From assembly GCA_007135935.1 (NCBI GenBank), contig SLIA01000008.1, forward strand, positions 1 to 44,965: a DNA stretch of 44,965 bases, given 5' to 3'. Made by a program: the position numbers and the translations under genes. Below the pieces are notes generated by a model. That model worked only from the letters and a program-made list of their open reading frames with translations. It was not told the DNA's origin and searched no databases. Of this stretch, positions 1 through 7,969 are shown piece by piece. Source of the stretch: Wenzhouxiangella sp. (GTDB lineage: Bacteria; Pseudomonadota; Gammaproteobacteria; Xanthomonadales; Wenzhouxiangellaceae). Within the stretch, counting starts at the first letter, position 1, and each line of letters starts with the position of its first letter.

Positions 1-13
1 CGCTACCGTCGTG

Positions 14-90
14 TCGGTTCGGTCGGGGAATGCCTGCTGAGGGCCTTGCCACCGCATCGAACCGAAGCAGGCATTCCCCGACCGAACCGA
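14..90. repeat. 25-bp perfect inverted repeat
   Basis: Bases 14-38 are the exact reverse complement of bases 66-90, with a 27-base spacer (39-65). The repeat lies 70 bases beyond the stop codon of the leftward CYTH gene. There is no T-run next to either arm, so it is not a textbook terminator. It could be a transcription end shared with a gene outside the window, an extragenic palindrome, or part of a small transposon-like repeat. The inverted repeat itself is certain; its role is unknown. Confidence 0.75.
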
Positions 91-159
91 CCTCGAAGCC
101 GCCCCGCTAAAACCGGCGCGGCAAGCGGTGAACTGCAGTGACCAGGCTCTGAACAAGGA

Positions 160-642
160 TCAGTTGTCCGGCCCGCTCCATTCCCGGAACGGGTGGGCGA
201 TGAGGTTGGAGTTGAAATAGCGCGGATCATCGGAGACTTCCTCGCCCAGCCACTCGGGCTGCTCGAAGGCTTCGTCCTCGGCCCGCAGCTCGATCTCGGC
301 GACCACCAAACCCTGGTTGTCACCATGAAACTCGTCGACCTCCCATACATGGTTGCCATGCTCGATCCGGTAGCGGGTCTTGTCGATGACCGGCTGCTGA
401 CACAGTGAATCCAGCATGACCTCGGCATCCTTGACCGGGATGGGGTACTCGAACTCCAGCCGGGCAATGCCGCGGGAGGGGCCCTTGATCGTCAGCCAGG
501 CGTCATCTTCTATCACGCGCACGCGCACCACACGCTGCTTGTCGGTCGACAGGTAAGCCTGACGGTAGCGCTGAGCACGCTGCGGCTGCTTCCAGCCCTG
601 GCCGCGGACCAGGAACTTGCGCTCAATCTCGGTATTGGCCAT
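160..642 (-). CDS. CYTH domain protein, probable inorganic triphosphatase
   Basis: This 160-residue protein is a single CYTH (triphosphate tunnel) domain. The signature ExExK is visible at the N terminus as E5-I-E7-R-K9, and charged strands such as RVRVIEDDAWLTIKG and EIELRAEDE follow, which line the tunnel in this family. Short bacterial CYTH proteins of this length hydrolyse inorganic tripolyphosphate with a divalent metal; others in the superfamily are class IV adenylate cyclases or thiamine triphosphatases, so the substrate is inferred. There is no CHAD domain, unlike E. coli YgiF. I chose the ATG at 642 because homologues start with this EIERKF segment and the 25 residues upstream show no family character. 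The gene stands alone, divergent from the porin gene. Confidence 0.85.
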   Translation of the reverse strand: MANTEIERKFLVRGQGWKQPQRAQRYRQAYLSTDKQRVVRVRVIEDDAWLTIKGPSRGIARLEFEYPIPVKDAEVMLDSLCQQPVIDKTRYRIEHGNHVWEVDEFHGDNQGLVVAEIELRAEDEAFEQPEWLGEEVSDDPRYFNSNLIAHPFREWSGPDN

Positions 643-778
643 GACCAGCCCCGTTGTGTATGCAGGTCTGAATCTATCAGAAACCACGCATGAATTGACT
701 CCGGTCAATCGCTCCATGGCGCAAAAAGCCGATGATTGCTGTTACGGGGCACTGCTGCCGGCAGTCCGTATGAAGTGG

Positions 779-798
779 CCCCGGTCATCTTACCGGGG
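779..798 (+). promoter_or_regulatory. short hairpin in the leader of the porin gene
   Basis: A 7-bp perfect stem (779-785 with 792-798, loop of 6) lies about 40 bases before the porin start codon. It has no T-run. It may affect mRNA stability or be the operator of an unknown regulator. No Pho box (tandem CTGTCAT) is visible nearby. Confidence 0.3.
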
Positions 799-838
799 AC
801 CCTGAATACACAGAACAGCTGATCTTGCAAGGAGCGAC

Positions 839-2275
839 ATGATGAAATTCCAGAACCTGGGTGTGGTAGCCGCACTATGCCTGCTGCTGACATCGATCGG
901 TGCCATGGCATCGGAGACCGATCGGCTGATGGAAGTGCTGATCGAAAAGGGCGTACTCAGCGCCGAGGAAGCCGAAAGCATTCGTGCCGAAGCCGAACGT
1001 GAAGAACCGGTCGACGAACCGGTCGAGAAGGTGAAACTGATCGGCGCCGAGCTGGGCTACGAGCCGACCGCACCCATGCGTGATGACGGCCTGACCGGAA
1101 CGGTGCCGCGCATCGGTCTGGAGTCGGCCGACGGCTCCAGCCGCTTTCGCATGCGTGGCCGGGTTCAGCTCGATGCCGCCTGGCAGGATTTCGGCGACGA
1201 CATCGAGAATGTCGCTCGCCAGGGACACCCCTTCCCGGACTATGGCGTGATCCTGCGCCGCGTGCGCCTGGGTGCGCTCGGCATCATGAATCGCCACTGG
1301 GAGTGGCAGATCGAAGTCGATTACGCCGAAAACGAGGTCGATCTGGCCAACACCTACATGGCCTATCTGTTCGAACACGGCGGCCGTCTGGCCGCGGGCT
1401 ACTTCAAGGAGCCTTTCGGCATGGAGTACGCCACCAGCTCGCGCTACATCACCTTCATCGAACGCTCGGTTCCGGCCGATGCCTACAAGGTCAATCGCGA
1501 GCCCGGTCTCATGTACGAAACCATCCAGCCCAACTGGTATCTGGGTGCCGGGGTTTTCGGGCACGGCATTGATTATGACCGGGAGATCCGTGAAGGCTGG
1601 GCGCTGTCGCTGCGCAGCTCATTTGCGCCCGTACTGACCAATGAAAGCTTTGTCCATGTCGGCGGCGGCATCAATCATCGTCGCAATGCCTTCGATCGCG
1701 ACAGTGGCGAATACGAGTCCGTGCGTCTGCGCGCCCGTGAAGGCACCCGCGCGATCGATGCCCGCCTGGTCGGTCGCGACGACATCGAGGGTGTGGAAGA
1801 CTTCACCCGCACCAACCTGGAATTCGCCGCCGGTCACCAGTCGTGGTGGATGCAGGGCGAATACTACCGGGTCGATCTCGACCTGGACCCCGAGCGCGGA
1901 GATGTGCGAGTCGACGAAACTTCACTGACGCTGGATGGCTGGTACCTGCATACCGGCTTCTTCCTGACCGGTGAGCGCAAGAACTACCGTGCTTTCAGCG
2001 GTGACTTCGGCCTGCAGCGACCCAACAACAACTTCTCTCCAAGAGATGGCCACTGGGGTGCTTTCGAAGTGGCCCTGGGCTATGGCGTGGCCGATTCGCG
2101 CGAGCACAGCCGCGCCGGCCGCGGTCAGAAGGGAGAACGCTACACCGCCGGCCTGAACTGGTACCTCACCGAGGAAGCCCTGCTGAAATTCAACGTCATC
2201 TATCTCGAAGGCGAGCGTGACGAATACAAGGATGATGGCTGGGTCTACGGCGCCCGCTTCCAATTCATCTTCTGA
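839..2275 (+). CDS. phosphate-selective porin O/P family outer-membrane protein
   Basis: A 478-residue outer-membrane beta-barrel of the porin O/P family. Residues 1-25 form a signal peptide with a likely cut after AMA. A short helical segment follows (LMEVLIEKGVLSAEEAE, about residues 31-47), typical of this family's periplasmic N terminus. The rest alternates aromatic and polar residues as in barrel strands, and the last residue is Phe (FQFIF), the usual signal for the BAM machinery. The start is well supported: AAGGAG at 829-834 precedes the ATG by four bases, with a second ATG directly after. Family members conduct phosphate or polyphosphate (OprP/OprO), but many homologues are of unknown selectivity. 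The gene stands alone and ends in a strong terminator. Confidence 0.85.
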   Translation: MMKFQNLGVVAALCLLLTSIGAMASETDRLMEVLIEKGVLSAEEAESIRAEAEREEPVDEPVEKVKLIGAELGYEPTAPMRDDGLTGTVPRIGLESADGSSRFRMRGRVQLDAAWQDFGDDIENVARQGHPFPDYGVILRRVRLGALGIMNRHWEWQIEVDYAENEVDLANTYMAYLFEHGGRLAAGYFKEPFGMEYATSSRYITFIERSVPADAYKVNREPGLMYETIQPNWYLGAGVFGHGIDYDREIREGWALSLRSSFAPVLTNESFVHVGGGINHRRNAFDRDSGEYESVRLRAREGTRAIDARLVGRDDIEGVEDFTRTNLEFAAGHQSWWMQGEYYRVDLDLDPERGDVRVDETSLTLDGWYLHTGFFLTGERKNYRAFSGDFGLQRPNNNFSPRDGHWGAFEVALGYGVADSREHSRAGRGQKGERYTAGLNWYLTEEALLKFNVIYLEGERDEYKDDGWVYGARFQFIF

Positions 2276-2300
2276 TCGCAGCAAATCAGTCGATGGAACG

Positions 2301-2329
2301 AAAAACGCCGGCCCCGGGCCGGCGTTTTT
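2301..2329 (+). terminator. Rho-independent terminator after the porin gene
   Basis: A 13-bp perfect stem with a 3-base loop, GC-rich in its lower part and flanked by an A-run on the left and a T-run on the right, begins 25 bases after the porin stop codon. The symmetric A/T flanks would let it work in both directions. Confidence 0.9.
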
Positions 2330-2360
2330 CTTCAGGTACGTTGACGCTTGGTCGGCATGC

Positions 2361-2545
2361 GCCGCGTTCTGCGAATTGGCCCATCCAGTCGCCCCCCTGC
2401 TCGTATCAGTTGATCGGGTTGGGCTTGAGAATCCAGTGAATCGCGTTAGGGCAGTAGATCAGGCGTGATGCCACGCCGCGGCTTTGCAGCGTGCGGAACA
2501 ACTCGAAGGCGAGGCCGATCGGTACGCGGCAGTCGAGCCGACCGA
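2361..2545 (-). pseudogene. decayed 3' fragment of an S9 peptidase gene
   Basis: This stretch matches the last part of the intact S9 peptidase gene (about 4015-4200), with long identical runs and scattered changes. Read on the minus strand it gives RVPIGLAFELFRTLQSRGV and HWILKPN, the segments holding the catalytic Asp region and the His. One codon is missing and a Trp codon has become TGA, so the frame stops about 17 residues early. Upstream of about 2545 the similarity ends, so the nucleophile Ser region and the propeller are absent. It is either the residue of a tandem paralogue or a partial duplication. No function is expected. Confidence 0.8.
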
Positions 2546-2836
2546 GCAGCGTCGCAAGGTCATCATCGCCGCCATCGGGCAAAGAACCGCCAAACCGGTA
2601 ATTTCCATACATGTGGGCAGGGGCGGCATGACCGAGCGGCCCGGGAACGACAAAGGCTTTGGACGTCTGTGTTAGCCTGCAAATGCTTGATCGTTCATGT
2701 CTTCTCTACTTTCCACAGCCTTGAGGTCACCGTAGCGATCCAACCGGATTGCATGATTGAGCGTGGCTGTCGGTAGCAGAACTCAATGACCGGCAACCAT
2801 CCACACCTGGAATTCAAAGCAGATAGGAGGAACTTC

Positions 2837-3895
2837 ATGAGACTGTATGCGAATTCAGTTTTGTTCGCACTCACAATGGGCGCAGTCGCGACTGTACAAG
2901 CCGATGTGCCCCGTACCATTTCCCACCAGGGTCAGTTGCTTGGGGAGTCGGGTGAGCCGGTGGAAAACGAGACGCTCGACTTCACTTTCAGCCTCTATGC
3001 CAGCGAATCAGGCGAAAACGCCATCTGGACCGAAGATCAGCAGCTACAGGTCACGGAAGGTTTGTTCAACGCCATTCTGGGTAGTGAGCAACCCCTTGAT
3101 CTGCCATTCGACGAGCAATACTGGCTGGGTATCGCGATTGACGACGGCGATGAACTGACGCCGCGCATTCCACTCAGCGCCACGCCTTATGCACTCAAGG
3201 CGCAATCTGTTCCGGATGGTTCCATTACCGGCCAAAAACTCGACTCGATGGGCGCATCAGCCGGACAGGCACTGGTCTGGGAGGGGTCGATTTGGATGCC
3301 GCAGGATCTGGCCTTTGACGAATCTAAATGGTCGCTTGCCGATGAGGGCATTTACTTCGACGATGGACAGGTAGGCATCAACACCGATGACCCCCAGCAT
3401 GACTTGCACATCATTCAATCGCCAACCTCTGCGGTGGGTGGAGTGACGTTATACCGGAGCAATCGTCCCGATGAGTTGGAATGGACGCTTTGGAACAGTG
3501 ATGCAACCGGGAATTTTCATTTCCGGCACGAAGACAGCTTGAGCTCGTGGATCACACCCGAGGGAGAATACAATGAAGCCTCTGATCGACGTCTGAAGAC
3601 CGATATCGCGAGCATGGACGATGTCATCGCTCATGTGATGTCGCTCGAGCCGGTCCAGTATCGCTTTCGGGGCAGTGATGATGGGACGATCGGCTTCATC
3701 GCTCAGGACATCAAGGAAATTTTCCCGGAACTCGTCAATCACGAAAGCACCGATGGTGTTTACGGCATTTCCTATTCCGGAATTTCGGTCATCGCCATCC
3801 AGGCCATTCAGGAGCAACAGGAAATCATAGAGCGTCAGGAAGAGGCGATCGAGCGGCTCACCGAACAGGTCGAGTACCTGCTCGAAAACTCGTAA
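2837..3895 (+). CDS. secreted fibre-like protein with C-terminal S74 self-cleaving chaperone domain
   Basis: A 352-residue protein. Residues 1-23 form a signal peptide (MRLYANSVLFALTMGAVATVQA). Residues about 24-125 are a beta-rich domain (RTISHQGQL ... RIPLSATPYALKAQSV) often found at the N terminus of bacterial tail-fibre-like surface proteins. The C terminus carries an S74 intramolecular chaperone domain with the hallmark SDRRLKTDI, where the Ser is the expected autocleavage residue and the Lys its partner. A coiled coil ends the protein (QEQQEIIERQEEAIERLTEQ). In phage and bacterial homologues S74 domains trimerise a beta-fibre and then cut themselves off. The start at 2837 is set by AGGAGG at 2825-2830. 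Base composition is visibly more AT-rich than the neighbours, suggesting transfer. The ligand or role of the fibre is unknown. Confidence 0.8.
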   Translation: MRLYANSVLFALTMGAVATVQADVPRTISHQGQLLGESGEPVENETLDFTFSLYASESGENAIWTEDQQLQVTEGLFNAILGSEQPLDLPFDEQYWLGIAIDDGDELTPRIPLSATPYALKAQSVPDGSITGQKLDSMGASAGQALVWEGSIWMPQDLAFDESKWSLADEGIYFDDGQVGINTDDPQHDLHIIQSPTSAVGGVTLYRSNRPDELEWTLWNSDATGNFHFRHEDSLSSWITPEGEYNEASDRRLKTDIASMDDVIAHVMSLEPVQYRFRGSDDGTIGFIAQDIKEIFPELVNHESTDGVYGISYSGISVIAIQAIQEQQEIIERQEEAIERLTEQVEYLLENS

Positions 3896-3913
3896 TGGAT
3901 AGTGCTTGATCGG

Positions 3914-3959
3914 CAACGGAGCCCCTGGTCAGGGGCTCCGTTGCGCAATCCTGGTTTTT
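3914..3959 (+). terminator. terminator after the S74 fibre gene
   Basis: A 13-bp perfect stem (3914-3926 with 3931-3943) with a four-base loop sits 18 bases past the stop codon. A T-run follows after a short gap (3954-3959). The leftward S9 gene ends 40 bases further on, so the hairpin may also help separate the two convergent transcripts. Confidence 0.7.
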
Positions 3960-4000
3960 CAAGGTTTCCTTTCCGTAGTCCGTGCCTGCGGAAAGTCTCC

Positions 4001-6019
4001 TCAGCGGGCGCCGGGTTCGGCGAATTGGCCCATCCAGTCGGCGACCTGCTCGTACCAGTAGATCGAGTTGTTGGGCTTGAGAATCCAGTGATTCTCGTCC
4101 GGATAGTAGATCAGGCGCGATTCCACGCCGCGGCTTTGCAGCGTGCGGAACAACTCGAAGGCCTGGCCGACCGGTACGCGGTAGTCGAGCTGACCATGAA
4201 TGATCAGCGCCGGGGTGTCGAAGTTCTCCGCGTAGTAGTGCGGCGAGATTTCCTGGTAGATGCCCGGATCCTCCCAGTAGTCGCCGAAACGCACCGAGTG
4301 GACGGCAAAGTCGGCCGCCATCTGCGAATACATGTTGTAGACCGGTGCATGAATCAGCAGGGCATTGAAGGGATGCTCGCGGCCCAGCAGGATGGAAGAC
4401 AGGTAGCCGCCGTAGCTGCCGCCGCCGGCGACCATGCGCTCGTCGTCGATCCAGTCCTGGTCGGCAAACCAGTCGGCCGCGGCGATGGTGTCGTTGTACG
4501 GCGCGGTGATCCAGTCGGGGTTGATGTAGTCGGTGAAATCCTGACCCCAGCCCGGCGAGCCGTGGAAGTTGTGCCAGGCGGTCACGTAGCCCCAGGAGGC
4601 GAAAGTCTGGGCATTCCAGCGGTAGTGAAAGCCGTCGGTGATCGGGCTGTGCGGGCCGCCGTGAATCAGCAGGAACAGCGGGTATTCCTTGCTCTCGTCG
4701 AAGCCGGGCGGGTAGTTGACCCACATCTGGATCTCTTCGCCATTGTGGCCGGTGTAGGTCACCGACTCGTAGGTGCCCAGGTCGACCTCGGCGAGCAGCT
4801 CGTCGTTGATGGTATCCAGGCGAGTGGGCTGGCCGCTGTCGGCATCGAGTTTGACCAGGCGGGCCGGGTACATGAAGCTTTCGTTGGTCGCCACCATCGT
4901 GCCGTCGTCGGCAATGCTCAGACCGCCGAAGTTGGTCGCATCGGTCACGGCACGAACCTCGCCATCGAGGTGGATGTGGAACACGCGGTTGGTGCCGTTG
5001 TCGGCCGCGATGCCGAACCAGCCGCTGCTGTCGGCGGCCCAGACCAGCCCGCCCGGCGAGCGATCCCAGTCATCGGTGATGCTGCGGGTCTCGCCGCTGT
5101 CGAGATCACGCAGCTGGATGTTGACGGTATCGGCATAGAAACCGGGGATTTGCTGCGCTCCCCAGGCCAGCCAGCGTCCGTCGGGGCTGAACATCGGCGA
5201 TGAGTCTCCGGCCGGGTTGTCACTGAGATTCTCGGCGCTGTCGCCGCCGATTTCGGCCAGGAACACGTCAGTGGACGGATCGACATGGTCTTCGCGGTCG
5301 GACAGAAAGGCGATGTGGGTTTCCTCGGGATGGATGTCGTAGCTGCCGGCACCCTGGGAAGAGCGCGGCAGTTCACGTCCCAGCGGCTGGGTGACCGGCT
5401 CGATCTCGCCGCCATCGGCGGGAATGCGGAATACGTGCGCCTGGCGATCCTCTTCGATCCAGTGATCCCAGAACGAGTAAGGCAGCGCGTTCCACTGGCG
5501 CGCCGAAACATGCGAATCTTCTTCGGCCTGCTGCTGCTCCTCGATTTCCTCCCAGCTCTTGTCCGGCCACACCCGCGAGATGAAATACAGGTGCTCGCCC
5601 ACCCACTTCACGCCATTGACGCCGGTGGGCACCTCGGTCAGGCGCTCGGCCTCGCCCGGGCCGTCCATGGGCAGCAGGTAGATCTGCGTGGCCTCGTCAT
5701 CATCACGACGGCTGGTAAAGGCCAGCGTGCTGCCGTCGGGCGAAAAGACCGCGTTGCCGGCCGAAACGCCCTTTGCGGTCAGGGCCCGCTCGATCGTGCC
5801 ATCGGTGTGAAACAGCCACAGACGGGTTTCGGAGGAATCGTCATCGGTGTCGTAAGCGGTGATCGGCGCGACCACGTGCCCGCCCTCGGGGGCGATGACC
5901 GGGGCGCCGACGCGCTCGAGCTGCCACAGCACTTCGACCGACAACGGCTTGGTGTCGTTTGCCAGTGCGAGGGCTGGCAGTACGAACAGAAGAGTTAGAA
6001 AAGTCGTCTTGATCTTCAT
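4001..6019 (-). CDS. S9 family serine peptidase (prolyl oligopeptidase / dipeptidyl aminopeptidase type)
   Basis: A 672-residue exported peptidase. The N terminus (MKIKTTFLTLLFVLPALALA) is a signal peptide, so it should act in the periplasm or outside. Residues about 30-420 show repeated WD40-like/TolB-like propeller blades (for example SPDGSTLAFTSRRDD and SPDGRWLAWG). The C-terminal alpha/beta hydrolase domain holds the catalytic triad: Ser535 in GGGSYGGY, Asp612 in GQLDYRVPV and His644 in DENHWIL. Such enzymes remove dipeptides or acylated residues from short peptides. The triad is intact, so the enzyme is probably active; exact specificity cannot be read from sequence. A truncated relic of its 3' end lies at 2361-2545, on the other side of the S74 fibre gene. 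Confidence 0.92.
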   Translation of the reverse strand: MKIKTTFLTLLFVLPALALANDTKPLSVEVLWQLERVGAPVIAPEGGHVVAPITAYDTDDDSSETRLWLFHTDGTIERALTAKGVSAGNAVFSPDGSTLAFTSRRDDDEATQIYLLPMDGPGEAERLTEVPTGVNGVKWVGEHLYFISRVWPDKSWEEIEEQQQAEEDSHVSARQWNALPYSFWDHWIEEDRQAHVFRIPADGGEIEPVTQPLGRELPRSSQGAGSYDIHPEETHIAFLSDREDHVDPSTDVFLAEIGGDSAENLSDNPAGDSSPMFSPDGRWLAWGAQQIPGFYADTVNIQLRDLDSGETRSITDDWDRSPGGLVWAADSSGWFGIAADNGTNRVFHIHLDGEVRAVTDATNFGGLSIADDGTMVATNESFMYPARLVKLDADSGQPTRLDTINDELLAEVDLGTYESVTYTGHNGEEIQMWVNYPPGFDESKEYPLFLLIHGGPHSPITDGFHYRWNAQTFASWGYVTAWHNFHGSPGWGQDFTDYINPDWITAPYNDTIAAADWFADQDWIDDERMVAGGGSYGGYLSSILLGREHPFNALLIHAPVYNMYSQMAADFAVHSVRFGDYWEDPGIYQEISPHYYAENFDTPALIIHGQLDYRVPVGQAFELFRTLQSRGVESRLIYYPDENHWILKPNNSIYWYEQVADWMGQFAEPGAR

Positions 6020-6047
6020 TTTTTCGTCTTTCTCCGAATGGAAAAAA

Positions 6048-6120
6048 GGGTTCAGGGGTCAGGTTTCAGGTTTCAGGAAAGACTTCACGAAGCCCGCCCT
6101 GAAAGCTGAATCCTGAAAGC
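6048..6120. repeat. TTCAGG-word repeat forming an imperfect hairpin
   Basis: The left arm (6051-6077) repeats the word GGTTTCAGG; the right arm (6098-6120) repeats its complement, CCTGAAAGC. The element fills nearly all the space between the DUF3299 stop codon and the S9 peptidase gene. The 16-base word at 6048-6063 recurs exactly at 34477-34492, so this is a dispersed intergenic repeat. Confidence 0.65.
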
Positions 6121-6633
6121 TCAATACAACACCAGCCGATCCACATCCATGGTGTAGACCGAATCGGCGGTGTCATTGGATACATCTTCCACGTTAAGTG
6201 TACCTTCCATCCAGAACGCATCCCAGATATCGACCATCGGGAGGGGCTCTTCAAGACGGCCGTAGATGATCTGGTTGGTCGGCGGCGGCGGGACGTGGAT
6301 GCAGGCGCCGAAATAGGGGACGAGGAAGAATTCCCTGAGCTTGCCTTTACCGTCGGTTTCCACCGGCACGACGAATCCGGGAATGCGAATCGATTGGCCA
6401 TCGAACTCGGGCACCGGGATATCGGACTGGAAAGGTTCGGGCGCATCGAAACCGGAGTGGTCGACTTCGGCCGCTTCCGACAGCCAGGCATCGGCCTCCT
6501 CGGCCGGCATCAGATCCAGCCATTCGATCTCGCGCGGCTCCTCGGCCAGCACGGGGGCGACGAGCAGCAGCGTGGCGATTGTGATGGCGATTGGCATAAC
6601 AATCGTCGTCAGCAGGCGTTTCGGTTCGATCAT
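6121..6633 (-). CDS. DUF3299 family exported protein of the zinc-uptake operon
   Basis: A 170-residue protein with an N-terminal signal peptide (cut near VLA-EEP, about residue 30) and a DUF3299 domain (IRIPGFVVPVE, FFLVPYFGACIHVPPPP). The conserved Cys-His pair in ACIHVPPP could bind metal. DUF3299 proteins occur next to DUF2796 proteins and a MacB-like ABC transporter in Zur-controlled loci; in the Vibrio cholerae ZrgABCDE zinc importer comparable partners are present. It is the last gene of a leftward operon, 70 bases after the permease. I set the start at the ATG at 6633; the open frame runs further upstream into the permease gene, but that part is only overlap in another frame. Role in zinc import is inferred from context. 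Confidence 0.8.
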   Translation of the reverse strand: MIEPKRLLTTIVMPIAITIATLLLVAPVLAEEPREIEWLDLMPAEEADAWLSEAAEVDHSGFDAPEPFQSDIPVPEFDGQSIRIPGFVVPVETDGKGKLREFFLVPYFGACIHVPPPPTNQIIYGRLEEPLPMVDIWDAFWMEGTLNVEDVSNDTADSVYTMDVDRLVLY

Positions 6634-6703
6634 CGGTTGCAATGCCTCTTTTGCACTCGGATGCCGCAGCAGCCCGTTGAGACTGCAAGCGGTCGCTTCC
6701 GGT

Positions 6704-7969
6704 TCACATTCTGACCTGCATGCCGTCGGCCAGGGTGCGGCGGTAGGCCAGCAGCGCGGGCACCAGGCTGATGGCCAGCCCCGCCAGCAGGATGCCACCG
6801 AGCACCAGCCACAGATCACCGGCCGGCCAGGCCACCGCGACGTGCAGGCCGAAGGTCGCCAGCAGCCAGGGCGCGGCCAGCGCCTGGACCAGCAAGGCCA
6901 GCAGCACGCCGACGATGATGCCACTGGCCGCGATCAGCCCGGCTTCGAACACCAGCAGACCGGCAATCTGCCAGGGGCGGGCGCCATTGGCACGCAGCAT
7001 GGCCATTTCGCGCCGACGTTCATTGAGCGTGGTGAGCAGCACGGTCAGCATACCCAGCAGACCGGCCAGCACGACCATCCCGGCGACCAGGCGCAGAGTC
7101 TGCTCGACCAGGCCGGTGATGCGCCACAACTCCTGCAGCGCGATGCCCGGCATGATCGCGGTCAGCGCCTCGGCCCGAAAGTCGTTGATGCGCCGTTGCA
7201 AGCCGAACACGGCCGAACGGGTGTTGAGCCCGAGCAAAACCGCGGTCACGCTGTCGGGGCGCAGTTCATCGGCCCGGTCCCGGGCCTCATCGGGATCAAT
7301 CTCGGCACCGGGCATGCGCGTACCGCGTTCCCAGCCGATATGAATGGCGCGATGGGCAGCCAAGGAGATATAAAGCGTCTGGTCCACCGGTGTGCCGGTG
7401 GGCTCGAGGATGCCGGAGATGGTGAAGGGGTGGTCGTCATGTTGTTGCAGGGCGGTGCTGCCCGTGCCGTGGGCCAGCACCAGCTGATCACCGATCACGT
7501 AATCGAGCTGCCGGGCGACCTGGTGGCCGATGACCACCTCGAACAGGTCATCGAATGGCCCACCCTGAGCGAACGCCAGGGCCTGGCGATCGCCATATCG
7601 AAAGTGTGCGAACAACTCCTCGCTCGTCCCCATCACCCGGTAACCGCGATGCATGTCGCCCAGAGCCATGGGGATCGTCCAGGAGATATCGCTGGTCTCG
7701 GCCAGTTCGCGATAGGTCTGCCAGGAGATGTTGTTGGTGGCATCACCGATACCGAAGACCGAGTAGAGCAGGAGCTGGATGGGCGCGGTGCGCGCACCCA
7801 CGATCAGGTCGGTGCCCGAGACCGAGCGATAGAAGCCGTCACGCACTTCCGAGCGCATCTGCTCGACCAAGACCAGCAGGCCGATGGACAGGGCAATCGT
7901 GACCACCGTAAGAATCACAGCGAAGCGGCGGTTGATCAGCGAGCGAAACGCCAGGCCTAACAGGTTCAT
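6704..7969 (-). CDS. ABC transporter permease, FtsX/MacB type, zinc-linked
   Basis: A 421-residue inner-membrane protein with the layout of MacB/FtsX permeases. There is one N-terminal membrane helix (about residues 17-37, FAVILTVVTIALSIGLLVLV), a periplasmic domain of about 220 residues, and three C-terminal helices (from about residue 285), with a typical GMLTVLLTTLNERRREMAMLRA loop that contacts the ATPase. The gene overlaps the ATPase gene by four bases, so the two are translationally coupled. This family moves substrates across or out of the inner membrane rather than being a classical binding-protein-dependent importer. Its zinc link comes from the Zur site and the DUF2796 and DUF3299 partners. 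Confidence 0.88.
   Translation of the reverse strand: MNLLGLAFRSLINRRFAVILTVVTIALSIGLLVLVEQMRSEVRDGFYRSVSGTDLIVGARTAPIQLLLYSVFGIGDATNNISWQTYRELAETSDISWTIPMALGDMHRGYRVMGTSEELFAHFRYGDRQALAFAQGGPFDDLFEVVIGHQVARQLDYVIGDQLVLAHGTGSTALQQHDDHPFTISGILEPTGTPVDQTLYISLAAHRAIHIGWERGTRMPGAEIDPDEARDRADELRPDSVTAVLLGLNTRSAVFGLQRRINDFRAEALTAIMPGIALQELWRITGLVEQTLRLVAGMVVLAGLLGMLTVLLTTLNERRREMAMLRANGARPWQIAGLLVFEAGLIAASGIIVGVLLALLVQALAAPWLLATFGLHVAVAWPAGDLWLVLGGILLAGLAISLVPALLAYRRTLADGMQVRM

Noticed and set aside
839-2275. Phosphate-starvation (Pho) box before the porin
   Set aside because: No tandem CTGTCAT-like repeats are present; only an isolated GTCAT within a hairpin.
6341-7960. Long plus-strand frame (539 codons) opposite the ABC permease
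   Set aside because: It lies antisense to a clear FtsX-type permease, has no recognisable domain and a His/Gln/Arg-rich composition typical of shadow frames in GC-rich DNA.
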